Assembly (NCBI RefSeq): GCF_021389975.1
Contig: NZ_CP089981.1
Coordinates: 638,501 to 702,500, forward strand
Length of the DNA: 64,000 nt
Origin: Fulvivirga ulvae
GTDB lineage: Bacteria > Bacteroidota > Bacteroidia > Cytophagales > Cyclobacteriaceae
Reading direction: 5' to 3'
Shown here: in pieces, positions 8,207-17,760 of the stretch
Position numbering within the stretch: the stretch's first letter is position 1
Layout: every line of letters begins with the position of its first letter
Program-made: the position numbers and the translations under genes
The notes under the pieces: model-generated
Databases searched by the model: none
Seen by the model: only the letters and a program-made list of their open reading frames with translations
Told to the model about the DNA's origin: nothing

Positions 8207-8629
8207 ATGAAGAAATTAATTGTTGGATTTATTCTTTCGCTGTTAGTTTACCTGATAGGTGGATATAGCCAACAGTTTGCCCATGTGTACAAAAACCATG
8301 AGCCCGGATCTTCACTAGCCAATCATTTAAAAAAGACACACCAAAGCTTTAACGAAGAACGAGAAGTTCTCACCTCCAGACCTTACTCATCGCACGCACC
8401 TACAAAGCACATCATCTTCGAAGTGCCTGAAAACTGCGAAGAAGAAGAGTCAGAATCCGTTTCTTCAAGAACCCATCCTGGGTATGCCGGTTTTCTGATC
8501 GGCTTCCCATATAAACAATCTCATCAACACCTTTTCAGCTATTTACGCAAAGCCGTACCTTCCGGCAGGCAATCACTTAATATCCTTTCTCCTGGGCTAT
8601 ATCTCATTCTCCAGGTGTTCAGAATATGA
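8207..8629 (+). CDS. hypothetical exported or membrane-anchored protein
   Basis: The 140-residue protein has an N-terminal hydrophobic stretch (MKKLIVGFILSLLVYLIGG) that could be a signal anchor or cleaved signal peptide. Then comes a polar region with an acidic cluster (NCEEEESESVSS) and a slightly hydrophobic C-terminus (LSPGLYLILQVF). It has no recognisable domain. It is preceded by a good promoter, stands upstream of the RND efflux operon on the same strand, and could be its first, poorly conserved member, though 146 bases separate them. Confidence 0.5.
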   Translation: MKKLIVGFILSLLVYLIGGYSQQFAHVYKNHEPGSSLANHLKKTHQSFNEEREVLTSRPYSSHAPTKHIIFEVPENCEEEESESVSSRTHPGYAGFLIGFPYKQSHQHLFSYLRKAVPSGRQSLNILSPGLYLILQVFRI

Positions 8630-8775
8630 TTTAAAACCTTTCCCGCCAGGCAATTGAATCAGTACTGGCCTTTCCCGGAGTTGTTTAATTACTGATCTGC
8701 ACAGGAATTTGTCCGTGGGTCCGGCACTCCGTTTATATCCTTTTAAAATTTTCAAAACTACTATAAAAATTATCT

Positions 8776-9864
8776 ATGATGAAGAGAGTTCTCACAGTCG
8801 TGGGCTTGTGTGCTTTATTGTTGCATACGGGCTGTCACTCAGAAAAAGAGGCGCATCACGAAAAAGAAGCTAAATTACCCGTTACCCATCCTGTTAAAAT
8901 GGATACGGCAATCACCCAGGAGTATGTATGCCAGATCCATTCGATCCAGCATATCGAGCTCAGGGCGCAGGAGAGAGGTTATTTACAAAAAATCTATGTA
9001 GACGAAGGGCAGTTTGTGAAAAAGGGACAGCTTCTTTTCCAGATCATGCCTGCCTTGTATGAGGCAGAATTACAAAAAGCTCAGGCGGAGGTCAACTTTG
9101 CCAATATTGAATACAAAAATACCAAAAGGCTGGCAGACAGCAATGTGGTAGCACCCAATGAACTGGCCATGGCAGAAGCCAAGCTTGATAAGGCCAATGC
9201 TGAACTGGCCCTCGCCAGGGTGCACCTCCAGTTAACCCAGATCAAAGCACCTTTCGATGGCATCATTGACAGGTTCCAGGTGAGACAGGGGAGCCTTGTA
9301 GATGAAGGGGACTTGCTTACCAACCTCTCGGACAATAGCCACATGTGGGTTTATTTTAATGTGCCTGAGGCCGAATATCTGGATTACATGACCCGTACTA
9401 CAAAGGACAGCACTACAAAAGTGAACCTGCTTATGGCCAACAACAGGTTGTTTGATCAAACGGGAACCATCGAAACCATAGAGGCCGATTTTAATAATGA
9501 AACAGGGAATATCCCATTCAGGGCAACCTTCCCCAACCCCAAAGGCCTTTTAAGACATGGTGAAACAGGGAATATTGTTATGAATATTGCTTTGAAGGAT
9601 GCTCTGATCATTCCGCAAAAAGTAACTTTCGAGGTTTTGGATAAGAAATATGTCTATGTAGTAGATGAAGACCACAGGTTAAAATCAAGGGAAATCACCA
9701 TAGCAGCAGAAATGCCACACATATATGTAGTACAAGACGGCTTGACTGAAAATGACAAGATCCTTTTGGATGGCTTACGTCTGGTGAGAGAAAATGACGA
9801 GATAGACTCCGAATTGGTAGAAGGCCGCATTGCCTTGTCTCAACTGGATCTGTACGCGGAATAA
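8776..9864 (+). CDS. RND efflux periplasmic adaptor (membrane fusion protein)
   Basis: The 362-residue protein is an AcrA/MexA-type adaptor that bridges the inner-membrane pump and outer-membrane channel. The signal peptide ends in a lipobox (LLLHTGC, Cys 20). A biotinyl-lipoyl half-motif (ELRAQERGYLQKIYVDEGQFVKKGQLL) precedes a helical hairpin (AELQKAQAEVNFANIEYKN and the NELAMAEAKLDKANAELALA arm). The second lipoyl half (IKAPFDGIIDRFQVRQGSLV), a beta-barrel and a membrane-proximal domain (KKYVYVVDEDHRLKSREI) follow. It is the first gene of a three-gene operon, 23 bases before the pump. The family is certain; the drug or metabolite exported is not readable. Confidence 0.95.
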   Translation: MMKRVLTVVGLCALLLHTGCHSEKEAHHEKEAKLPVTHPVKMDTAITQEYVCQIHSIQHIELRAQERGYLQKIYVDEGQFVKKGQLLFQIMPALYEAELQKAQAEVNFANIEYKNTKRLADSNVVAPNELAMAEAKLDKANAELALARVHLQLTQIKAPFDGIIDRFQVRQGSLVDEGDLLTNLSDNSHMWVYFNVPEAEYLDYMTRTTKDSTTKVNLLMANNRLFDQTGTIETIEADFNNETGNIPFRATFPNPKGLLRHGETGNIVMNIALKDALIIPQKVTFEVLDKKYVYVVDEDHRLKSREITIAAEMPHIYVVQDGLTENDKILLDGLRLVRENDEIDSELVEGRIALSQLDLYAE

Positions 9865-9887
9865 TTAAATACTAAAAATAAGAAAAC

Positions 9888-12800
9888 ATGTTTAGTAAAT
9901 TTATACACCGGCCCGTGCTGGCTATTGTGATTTCCATCATTATAGTTTTTGTAGGGTCACTGGCTATTAAACAGCTACCGATATCACAATTCCCTCAGAT
10001 AGCTCCGACAACAGTCAATATTTTCATCGCTTACCCGGGTTCCAGTGCCGATGTTTTGGTTAAGTCTACCCTCATCACGCTGGAAAACTCTATTAATGGC
10101 GTTCAGGGTATGAGGTATATTGCCACGGATGCCACCAGTGCAGGCGAGGCTACCCTGAGAGTAATCTTTGAACCGGGTACCGACCCTAACGAGGCCGTTA
10201 TACGCGTTAAGACCCGGGTAGACCAGGTCATGCCGCTGTTACCTGAACTGGTTCAGCGCGAAGGGGTCATCATTACGCCCATTCAGCCTAGCATGCTTAT
10301 GTATGTAAACCTTTACAGTAAGCATAAAAGCATGGATGAAAAATTTCTGTACAATTATGCCAATGTAAAAATGATCCCTGAAATCAGCAGGATCAAAGGG
10401 GTGGCCAGAGCACAGATATTGGGTAGCCGCAAATATGCCATGCGCATCTGGCTTAACCCCGATCGTATGCGCGCTTACAATATTTCTGTGGAAGAAGTTA
10501 TGGAGGCCCTTGGTGAGCAGAGCATTGTGGGCCGACCGGGCCGGTTAGGCAGAAGCTCCGGTATCAAAGCCCAGTCGCTTGAGTACGTGCTTACCTACAA
10601 AGGACGGTACAATAAGCCTGAAGAATATGAAAATGTGATCATCAGGGCCAATGCCGAAGGTGAAAGTATACGCCTGAAAGATATTGGCAAAGCAGAGCTG
10701 GGCAGTGAGTTTTTTGACATCTATTCCAACCTGGACGGACACCCTTCCGCTGCCATTGTGCTGAAGCAGAACTATGGTAGCAATGCCAGTGATGTAATAA
10801 AAGAAGTAAAAGCAAAGCTGAAGGAGATGGAAGCCACCTTCCCGCCGGGAATGGACTATAAGATCAGCTATGACGTATCACAGTTCCTTGACGCATCCAT
10901 TGAGCAGGTAATCCATACGCTTCGTGATGCATTCATATTGGTAGCCCTGGTGGTGTTCATCTTCCTTGGCGACTGGCGCTCTACCCTCATACCTATCCTG
11001 GCGGTTCCGGTATCATTGATCGGTGCGTTTTTTGTTATCCAGTTTTTCGGACTCTCCATTAACCTGGTCACCTTGTTTGCTTTGGTGCTTTCCATTGGTA
11101 TTGTGGTAGATGATGCCATTGTAGTAGTTGAAGCTGTGCATGCGAAAATGGAAGAGCACCCCCGCATGTCGCCTTATAAGGCAGTTAAAAAAGTGCTGGG
11201 AGAAATCAGTGGTGCCATCATTGCCATTACAGCCGTAATGGTGTCGGTTTTCCTTCCCATCTCTTTTATGTCCGGCCCGGTGGGCACTTTCTATCGCCAG
11301 TTCTCCATTACCATGGCCAGCTCAATTGTAATTTCGGCTATCATCGCCCTTACACTCACACCGGTATTATGTGCCATGTTGCTGAAGAACAACCACGGAA
11401 AAGCTAAAAGGAAGAACCTGCTCACTAAGGCGCTGGACAGTTTTAACAGCGGGTTTGATAAGCTCACCGGCAAATACGTGGGACTGCTGAAATCCATTGT
11501 CAGTCGAAAGTGGCTTACCTTCGGCATACTGCTGGCATTCTGTGCCGGAATATTTTACGAAAACCAGATTTTACCTTCAGGATTTATCCCCAGTGAAGAC
11601 CAGGGTACCATCTATGCCATTATCCAGACACCTCCGGGTGCGACTCTGGAGAGGACTAACCAGGTATCGCAAAAGCTTCAGAAAATATGTGAGGAAATCG
11701 ACGGAGTAGAGTCAGTATCCTCACTGGCGGGCTATGAGATCATGACCGAAGGAAGGGGATCAAACGCAGGAACCTGCCTCATCAACCTGAAAAAGTGGTC
11801 AGAGCGGAAACATTCGGTAAAGGAGATTATGGAAGAGCTGGAAGAGAAATCTGAAGGCCTGGGAGCAATCGTTGAGTTCTTCGAACCTCCGGCGATTCCG
11901 GGCTTTGGCTCTTCGGGTGGTTTTTCCCTACGGTTGCTGGATCAAACCACCGACACTGATTACCAGGAGTTTGATAAAATAAACCAGGAGTTTATGGACA
12001 ATCTGGGCAAACGCAAAGAGCTTACCGGGCTTTTCACCTTTTTCGCAGCCAATTACCCGCAATATGAGCTGGAGATTGACAATGACCTGGCCATGCAAAA
12101 AGGTATATCCATAGGCAAAGCGATGGAAAACCTCAACATCCTGATCGGAAGTACTTATGAGCAGGGCTTTATTAAATTCGGGCGCTTCTTCAAAGTTTAT
12201 GTGCAGTCAGCTCCTGAGTTCAGACGGCTGCCATCAGATGTGCTGAAGCTTTTTGTTAAAAATGACCACGGCGAAATGGTACCTTACTCTTCATTTATGA
12301 AGTTGAAAAAGATGCAGGGTCCCAATGAAGTAACCCGCTTCAACATGTACAACTCCGCCGCTATACAGGGCCTGCCGGCCAAAGGGTATACAACTGCCGA
12401 TGCTATACAGGCTATTCGGGAAGTGGCCAGCCAGACGTTGCCCAAAGGCTATGACATAGCCTGGGAAGGCCTTTCATATGACGAATCCAACAGGGGCAAT
12501 GAAGCACTCTATATTTTTATTATTGTTTTGGTCTTTGTTTATCTCGTGCTGGCAGCCCAATATGAAAGTTTCATCATTCCGATGGCTGTCGTGTTTTCTC
12601 TTCCCGTAGGGGTGTTCGGGTCATTCCTGCTTCTCAAAGCTATGGGACTTGAAAATGACATTTATGCCCAGATCGGCCTGATTATGCTTGTAGGGCTGTT
12701 GGGAAAAAATGCAGTGCTTATTGTAGAGTTTGCAGTTCAGAAGCGCCAGCAGGGAGAGACCATCTTCAATGCAGCCATAGAAGGTGCTAAAGTACGTTTC

Positions 12801-13052
12801 CGACCTATATTGATGACTTCATTTGCCTTTATAGCGGGCCTTATTCCGCTGGTGATCGCTACCGGCGCCGGTGCCATTGGTAACAGGACTATCGGGGCTT
12901 CTGCCCTTGGTGGTATGCTCTTCGGAACCGTTTTCGGGGTCATCGTCGTCCCCGGGCTGTATTTCATATTCGCCCACCTGGCAGACGGAAGGCAACTGAT
13001 TAAAGATGAAGATGACAACCCATTAACTGAAGATTATGTCCAAAATGCGTAA
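9888..13052 (+). CDS. RND efflux pump inner-membrane permease (HAE1/AcrB family)
   Basis: At 1054 residues it has the full length of an AcrB-like proton-driven pump. It starts MFSKFIHRPVLAIVISIIIVFVG (TM1), has a large periplasmic pore loop with the typical LPISQFPQIAPTTVNI opening, then TM2-6 with GIVVDDAIVVVE carrying the proton-relay Asp pair. A second periplasmic loop and TM8-12 (ending GVIVVPGLYFIFAHLA) follow. IMLVGLLGKNAVLIVEFA is the second-half copy of the relay region. It forms the engine of a tripartite pump with the genes on either side; the next gene overlaps it by 17 bases. The substrate is unknown. Confidence 0.97.
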   Translation: MFSKFIHRPVLAIVISIIIVFVGSLAIKQLPISQFPQIAPTTVNIFIAYPGSSADVLVKSTLITLENSINGVQGMRYIATDATSAGEATLRVIFEPGTDPNEAVIRVKTRVDQVMPLLPELVQREGVIITPIQPSMLMYVNLYSKHKSMDEKFLYNYANVKMIPEISRIKGVARAQILGSRKYAMRIWLNPDRMRAYNISVEEVMEALGEQSIVGRPGRLGRSSGIKAQSLEYVLTYKGRYNKPEEYENVIIRANAEGESIRLKDIGKAELGSEFFDIYSNLDGHPSAAIVLKQNYGSNASDVIKEVKAKLKEMEATFPPGMDYKISYDVSQFLDASIEQVIHTLRDAFILVALVVFIFLGDWRSTLIPILAVPVSLIGAFFVIQFFGLSINLVTLFALVLSIGIVVDDAIVVVEAVHAKMEEHPRMSPYKAVKKVLGEISGAIIAITAVMVSVFLPISFMSGPVGTFYRQFSITMASSIVISAIIALTLTPVLCAMLLKNNHGKAKRKNLLTKALDSFNSGFDKLTGKYVGLLKSIVSRKWLTFGILLAFCAGIFYENQILPSGFIPSEDQGTIYAIIQTPPGATLERTNQVSQKLQKICEEIDGVESVSSLAGYEIMTEGRGSNAGTCLINLKKWSERKHSVKEIMEELEEKSEGLGAIVEFFEPPAIPGFGSSGGFSLRLLDQTTDTDYQEFDKINQEFMDNLGKRKELTGLFTFFAANYPQYELEIDNDLAMQKGISIGKAMENLNILIGSTYEQGFIKFGRFFKVYVQSAPEFRRLPSDVLKLFVKNDHGEMVPYSSFMKLKKMQGPNEVTRFNMYNSAAIQGLPAKGYTTADAIQAIREVASQTLPKGYDIAWEGLSYDESNRGNEALYIFIIVLVFVYLVLAAQYESFIIPMAVVFSLPVGVFGSFLLLKAMGLENDIYAQIGLIMLVGLLGKNAVLIVEFAVQKRQQGETIFNAAIEGAKVRFRPILMTSFAFIAGLIPLVIATGAGAIGNRTIGASALGGMLFGTVFGVIVVPGLYFIFAHLADGRQLIKDEDDNPLTEDYVQNA

Positions 13053-14478
13053 AAAAATAATATATCCATGCCTGGGAGCAGCGATACTTACACTGCTCTT
13101 TGCAGCATGCTCCATTCCTGCTGTGGTCGAAAAAACGCCAGGTAAAGATGTACCCGGAGGCTATACAGACTCTCGGGACACTACCAATACGGCCAAGGTG
13201 AGCTGGAGGGAGTATTTTACTGACCCTAACCTGGTAGCCTTGATTGATACCGCTCTGAACAACAATCAGGAGCTTAATATCACCTTGCAGGAGATAAGAA
13301 TAGCTCAAAATGAAGTAAAGGCACGAAAGGGAGAATATTTGCCTTTTGTGGATGTAAAGGCAGGTGCCGGTATAGATAAAGTGGCCAGGTACACAAGTCG
13401 CGGGGCAAGCGAAGCCACAACAGAAATTGAGCCGGGAAGGGAAATGCCGGAGCCGCTGCCCGATTATCTTGTAGGTGCCTTTGCCTCATGGGAAGTTGAC
13501 ATCTGGCACAAACTGCGCAATGCTAAAAAGTCAGCGGTAATGAGATACCTGTCTTCAGTTGAAGGCAAAAATTTCATGGTCACAAACCTGGTATCCGAGA
13601 TTGCCAACGCGTACTACGAACTGCTGGCATTAGACAACCAGCTGCAAATAGTAAAGCGGAATATTGAAATTCAGAGCAATGCGCTGAAAATCGTCAGGCT
13701 GCAGAAGGAGGCTGCCCGGGTTACAGAACTGGCCGTGCGGAAGTTTGAAGCTGAAGTACTCAGCACCAGGAGTTTGCAATATGAGATCCAGCAACAGATC
13801 ATAGAAACCGAAAACCGGATCAACTTCCTGCTGGGCCGCTATCCTCAGCCAGTGGCCAGGGATTCAGATGCTTTTACTACAATAATTCCCGATACTATTC
13901 AGGCAGGTATACCTGCCCAGTTACTGGAGAACCGCCCTGATATCAGGCAGGCAGAACTTGAGCTGCAAGCTGCAAAGCTGGATGTAATGGTGGCCAAAGC
14001 TAACTTTTATCCATCGGTGGGCATTACAGCAGGCATCGGGTTGCAGGCCTTTGATCCTACATACCTGGTAAAGACCCCGGAATCATTGCTATATAACGTT
14101 GCCGGAGATCTGGTAGCTCCATTGGTTAACAGGAATGCTATAAAGGCAACATACAACAGTGCCAATGCCAAACAGATACAAGCAGCTTACAATTATGAGA
14201 GGACTATCCTGAAGGCATACATTGAAGTGGCTAATCAGCTGGCGAAAATTGATAATCTGGGAAAAAGCTATGAGCTCAAATCCATGCAGGTGGAAGCACT
14301 TGTGCAATCGATCAATATTGCCAACGACCTTTTTACTTCTGCCCGGGCAGAATATATGGAGGTGCTTTTGACCCAGCGCGATGCATTGGAGTCAAAGTTT
14401 GAATTGGTAGAAACGAGGAAGCAGCAAATGAATGCACGTGTGAGTATTTACCAGGCACTTGGCGGCGGCTGGAACTGA
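13036..14478 (+). CDS. outer-membrane efflux channel (TolC/OprM family)
   Basis: The 480-residue protein begins inside the end of the pump gene (ATG at 13036 or 13045). It has a lipoprotein signal peptide (LTLLFAAC, Cys 25) like OprM/NodT. Two repeats of outer-membrane efflux helices follow: LIDTALNNNQELNITLQEIRIAQNEVKARKGE in the first and LLENRPDIRQAELELQAAKLDVMVAKANFYPSVGI in the second, the latter being the family signature. The end (YMEVLLTQRDALESKFELVETRKQQMNARVSIYQALGGGW) is typical. It completes a functional-looking three-part exporter. A strong hairpin follows. Confidence 0.96.
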   Translation: MSKMRKKIIYPCLGAAILTLLFAACSIPAVVEKTPGKDVPGGYTDSRDTTNTAKVSWREYFTDPNLVALIDTALNNNQELNITLQEIRIAQNEVKARKGEYLPFVDVKAGAGIDKVARYTSRGASEATTEIEPGREMPEPLPDYLVGAFASWEVDIWHKLRNAKKSAVMRYLSSVEGKNFMVTNLVSEIANAYYELLALDNQLQIVKRNIEIQSNALKIVRLQKEAARVTELAVRKFEAEVLSTRSLQYEIQQQIIETENRINFLLGRYPQPVARDSDAFTTIIPDTIQAGIPAQLLENRPDIRQAELELQAAKLDVMVAKANFYPSVGITAGIGLQAFDPTYLVKTPESLLYNVAGDLVAPLVNRNAIKATYNSANAKQIQAAYNYERTILKAYIEVANQLAKIDNLGKSYELKSMQVEALVQSINIANDLFTSARAEYMEVLLTQRDALESKFELVETRKQQMNARVSIYQALGGGWN

Positions 14479-14514
14479 TCCGCATTCGTTTTCCAGCCAG
14501 AGTTTTACTGTTTA

Positions 14515-14649
14515 AGGATCAGGAGCTAATCGGGCTCCTGACCTTCTATAAGAAAAAAGAGGTGTTCCAATATGGAAGCCACTCAGGTTTAATGTCTCGA
14601 TTTCAGTATATCACAATAGTGGCTTCTGAGACACCTCTCTTTTTTTTTT
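14515..14649 (+). terminator. two hairpins, the second with a T-tract, ending the RND operon
   Basis: First hairpin: AAGGATCAGGAGC and GCTCCTGACCTT at 14515-14544. The second, larger one (14553-14649) pairs AAAAGAGGTGT with ACACCTCT and GAAGCCACT with AGTGGCTTC, ending in a run of T. The rest of 14650-14894 holds no gene or clear signal. Confidence 0.65.
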
Positions 14650-14894
14650 GAAATAGCCAACGGAACGCAAATCAGCACGATAGTTGGATGCCAGGGCTAC
14701 CTGACAGATCATCCGGAGGCAAACTTGAAATGATAAAAACAGGATACATGCTGACGGCGTTGCCAGCACAATTACCAATACTCCCGAATACAGAGGGAGA
14801 GTGAAGAGTTATTCACATAGTTGCCAAACAAGAAAAAATCCATAGCGACATGGATGAATTCAATTTTGAAAGATTAGAGTTGGCTTGACCGGCC

Positions 14895-15869
14895 TTACAA
14901 CAATCCCTTCTCTGCAAGAGTCTCCTTTATCCTTTCATGCCTCCTCCAGAACTTATCCTCCAACTGCTTGTATACCTTATCAAATTCCGGGTGATCTTTC
15001 ATTTTTTCCATCATAGGATCATCTTCAAACATCAGGACCCAATAGAAGTAATCATCCTCTCTGGCAAAAAGCTTCAGCTCCTGCAAGGCCCGGTCCTGGT
15101 CACCTTCATAGGAATAATATGCTGCAAGACTGATGTGTTTATAAATGGATTTATCCTCATCGGCAAAATCCTTAAAAAGCTTCAAATAGTGGTCGGCTTT
15201 ATCCGGCATACCAAGCTTATCGTGCAGCACGGCAATTTTTGAATATTCAGAGGGGTAAATATCCAGATCCAGGGATTCTTTCAGGCTTAGAAATTTGCTG
15301 TAATACTTATTCGCCAGCTCATAGTTTTCATTGTAATAACAAACCTTGGCTACTTCCTGAAGTACGTCCAGCCTGGTGGTATCTTTGGCCAGTATGTTGA
15401 TCAAGCTCTCTTGTAAGTTGTTTATGTCATCGTCAGCAGCATAAATAATATAAGCCCTCAGGTAATCAGAATAGATGTTTTGAGGGTTGTACGCCAACGA
15501 TTTTTCTGCATATTGCCGGGCCTGACTGATAAAGCCAGCCTGGATGAGCGCATTGCTTACGTGCAGGTAAATAAAACTGGTTGTTACCGAATCATTGGAA
15601 TTGATGTCAAGTTGAATCCCTTTAAGAGCATATTCAAGATATTTCTCCGTATTCGGCATATAGTTAGTATAATAATTAGAAAGAGCATTGAGCACCTGGG
15701 CGGAATTGGGGTTGTACTCCAGAGCCCTTTCGAGATAAGGCAGAGCCTTTTCATAGTCATTAGCATTTATATAGTAAAATGACTTGGCAATCAGTGCATC
15801 CCCCAGGTGCGCATCTATAAGCAGTGCCTGGTCTGCATTATAGTTCGATTGCGACAGGTACTTTTTTTT
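14895..15869 (-). CDS. TPR C-terminal part of a frameshifted AraC-TPR regulator
   Basis: This frame continues the regulator encoded just upstream on the same strand, after an 8-A run at 15862-15869 that puts the two halves out of frame. Reading KKYLSQSNYNADQ onward gives about 320 residues of tetratricopeptide repeats: YEKALPYLERALEYNPNSAQVLNAL, SQARQYAEKSLAYNPQN, YELANKYYSKFLSL and DKADHYLKLFKDFADED. The end is FWRRHERIKETLAEKGLL. It has no independent start: a GTG at 15983 would overlap the upstream frame. TPRs here probably bind a partner or tune the regulator. Removing one A from the run restores a single ~690-residue protein. Confidence 0.75.
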   Translation of the reverse strand, partial: KKKYLSQSNYNADQALLIDAHLGDALIAKSFYYINANDYEKALPYLERALEYNPNSAQVLNALSNYYTNYMPNTEKYLEYALKGIQLDINSNDSVTTSFIYLHVSNALIQAGFISQARQYAEKSLAYNPQNIYSDYLRAYIIYAADDDINNLQESLINILAKDTTRLDVLQEVAKVCYYNENYELANKYYSKFLSLKESLDLDIYPSEYSKIAVLHDKLGMPDKADHYLKLFKDFADEDKSIYKHISLAAYYSYEGDQDRALQELKLFAREDDYFYWVLMFEDDPMMEKMKDHPEFDKVYKQLEDKFWRRHERIKETLAEKGLL

Positions 15870-16956
15870 GAACCTGGAAAGCATCCAAATAATAATAAGC
15901 AATGGCAATATAGGCATAAGCCAAGGCAAAGTTTTTGTCCCTCTTAACAGCTTTTTCCATCCAGTCAATCGCTTCAAATACACCTTCTTCGGAATCCCTG
16001 TTTAGCGCATCGATACCCTGCAGATAATAGTCATAGGCCACCATATCATCAGTGGGCACTTTTTTTATTCTTTTTTCTTCCTCTGGAGTAATAATCACTT
16101 GTATTTCCTGCGCTATACTTTTGGCCACATCAACCTGCAAGTCAAAGATGTCACCGAGATTACGCTGGTACTCCCTGGCCCATAAATGCCTGTCTCCGGT
16201 GGCATCTATAAGCTGGATATTCAGCCGAATTTCGTCACCAACCTTCTGACCACTGCCTTCCACAATATAGCTCACATTCAGTTCCTCCTTAATTTCAGGA
16301 ATGCTCCTGTTGGTATTTCTGTATTTCTCCACAGAAGTGCGGCTCACTACACGAAGGTCTTCTATTTTCTGAAGATGCCCAAGCACAGACTCCATCACGC
16401 CATTGATGATGTACACGTTGGCAGAGTCGGTACTATTATTAATAAAGGGAAGCACCGCAATAGATTTTTCTACCGGATAAGTATGCCCTGGAGATTTATT
16501 GAAAAAGAATATTGCCGTCAATACCAGTAGAATTATTCCAGCACCCATGGCCAGCCACCCGTATTTTCTTTTATCTGATGAAGACTTATGAGGTGTTTTT
16601 ACTACAACTTCTTCCTCAGCAGACTGAACTGCCTCACCTGGCGTGTACCCGTATTGCTCGCGAAAACATTTTATAAAATACGATGTGCTGCTGAAACCAA
16701 CCTTAAAGGAAATTTCAGAAACGGTAAAAGAACCATTCCTCAGCATTTCTAAAGCTCTTTGCAACTTTACCTGGCGGATGAACTGACTCACAGAGCAGCT
16801 CGCTTCCTTTTGTACCTTTCTCAGTAGATTCGACCGGCTCATATGCATTGCCTCGGCCAGCTCAGAAACACCAAACTGTTCATTGGCAAGATTCCCGTCA
16901 ATGATCTCCGTGATCTGTCTGATGAACGGTGAGTCTTTAGAAGTCGAATTTTGCAT
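15838..16956 (-). CDS. AraC-family regulator with adenylate-cyclase-like sensor part (N-terminal portion of frameshifted gene)
   Basis: Starting at the ATG at 16956 (MQNSTSKDSP), the protein begins with an AraC DNA-binding domain (GVSELAEAMHMSRSNLLRKVQ and a second HTH at FTVSEISFKVGFSSTSYFIK). A single TM helix follows (WLAMGAGIILLVLTAIFFF). Next comes a FlgO/CadC-like region (KSIAVLPFINNSTDSANVYIINGVMESVLGHL to LNIQLIDATGDRHLWAREYQR), and then the first TPR (AIDWMEKAVKRDKNFALAYAYIAIAYYYLDAF). The frame stops after an 8-A run, with the remaining TPRs in another frame. Such membrane-tethered regulators are common in Bacteroidota and usually control a neighbouring gene; here the divergent ankyrin gene is the natural target. 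Confidence 0.85.
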   Translation of the reverse strand: MQNSTSKDSPFIRQITEIIDGNLANEQFGVSELAEAMHMSRSNLLRKVQKEASCSVSQFIRQVKLQRALEMLRNGSFTVSEISFKVGFSSTSYFIKCFREQYGYTPGEAVQSAEEEVVVKTPHKSSSDKRKYGWLAMGAGIILLVLTAIFFFNKSPGHTYPVEKSIAVLPFINNSTDSANVYIINGVMESVLGHLQKIEDLRVVSRTSVEKYRNTNRSIPEIKEELNVSYIVEGSGQKVGDEIRLNIQLIDATGDRHLWAREYQRNLGDIFDLQVDVAKSIAQEIQVIITPEEEKRIKKVPTDDMVAYDYYLQGIDALNRDSEEGVFEAIDWMEKAVKRDKNFALAYAYIAIAYYYLDAFQVQKKVPVAIEL

Positions 16957-17055
16957 TAGTAAATAAAATTTCCTGACACTCAAAAGTGTCGAAAATAATC
17001 ATCAAACAAAAACCGGAAACCCTGAAATAAATCAATCCTGAGGCAGGTTTTGCTT

Positions 17056-17089
17056 CATACTTTATACTGTTGCATCATATTTTATACAG
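17056..17089. promoter_or_regulatory. direct repeats, candidate AraC operator
   Basis: CATACTTTATACTG at 17056-17069 and CATATTTTATACAG at 17076-17089 differ at two positions and start 20 bases apart, about two helix turns. They lie between the divergent AraC-TPR and ankyrin genes, the usual place for an AraC dimer site. Confidence 0.45.
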
Positions 17090-17184
17090 GATGTTCAAAG
17101 CTTATATGTTTTGCTTTTTTCGTGTTTAGTGACGCAGCTGCTTTTGGTTGAGCTTTGCTATAAACAATTAAAAAATTACTTATT

Positions 17185-17754
17185 ATGAAAAATTTAACGA
17201 TCAAAGGATTAATAGCTGCAGTCACAATCATATGGGCTGCTGCCTGCAATGGCACCAGCCAGGAAATGAAAAGCACCGGAGAAAATGTCGCAGCCGAAGC
17301 ACCGAAAATGAGTATTCATGAAGCCGTATTCATGGGTAATGTAAATGCCGTGCAGAAGCATGTGGCGGCAGGCACTGACCTGGATCAAAAAGACCAGTGG
17401 GGCTCCACACCATTAACTATTGCAGCTACATTTGATCGAACGGAGGCAGGCCTGACACTAATAAATGGTGGTGCTGACCTTAATCTGCAAAATAGAGAAG
17501 GTTCAACTCCTCTTCAGGTGGCTGCCTTTTTCGGGAGAACGGAGCTGGCAGCGGCGTTATTAAAAGCTGGTGCTGACAAGGAGATCAAAAACAACCAAGG
17601 GAGCACCGCCCTTGAGGTGGTGACTATACCTTTTGATACTTTAAAGCCTATATACGACCAGATAGGAAAAGACCTTGGACCTTTCGGGCTTAAGCTCGAC
17701 TACGACAGGCTGCAAGCCGAACGCCCTAAAATTGCCTCATTGCTAAAAAAATAA
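17185..17754 (+). CDS. ankyrin-repeat lipoprotein
   Basis: The 189-residue protein has a signal peptide with a lipobox-like end (IIWAAAC) and at least three ankyrin repeats: MSIHEAVFMGNVNAVQKHVAAGTDLDQKDQWG, STPLTIAATFDRTEAGLTLINGGADLNLQNREG and STPLQVAAFFGRTELAAALLKAGADKEIKNNQG. A helical C-terminus ends KPIASLLKK-like. It would be tethered in the periplasm or outer membrane as a protein-binding scaffold. Six bases separate it from the acyltransferase gene, so they are co-transcribed. The divergent AraC-TPR regulator likely controls the pair. Function beyond binding is not evident. Confidence 0.88.
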   Translation: MKNLTIKGLIAAVTIIWAAACNGTSQEMKSTGENVAAEAPKMSIHEAVFMGNVNAVQKHVAAGTDLDQKDQWGSTPLTIAATFDRTEAGLTLINGGADLNLQNREGSTPLQVAAFFGRTELAAALLKAGADKEIKNNQGSTALEVVTIPFDTLKPIYDQIGKDLGPFGLKLDYDRLQAERPKIASLLKK

Positions 17755-17760
17755 TAAACC

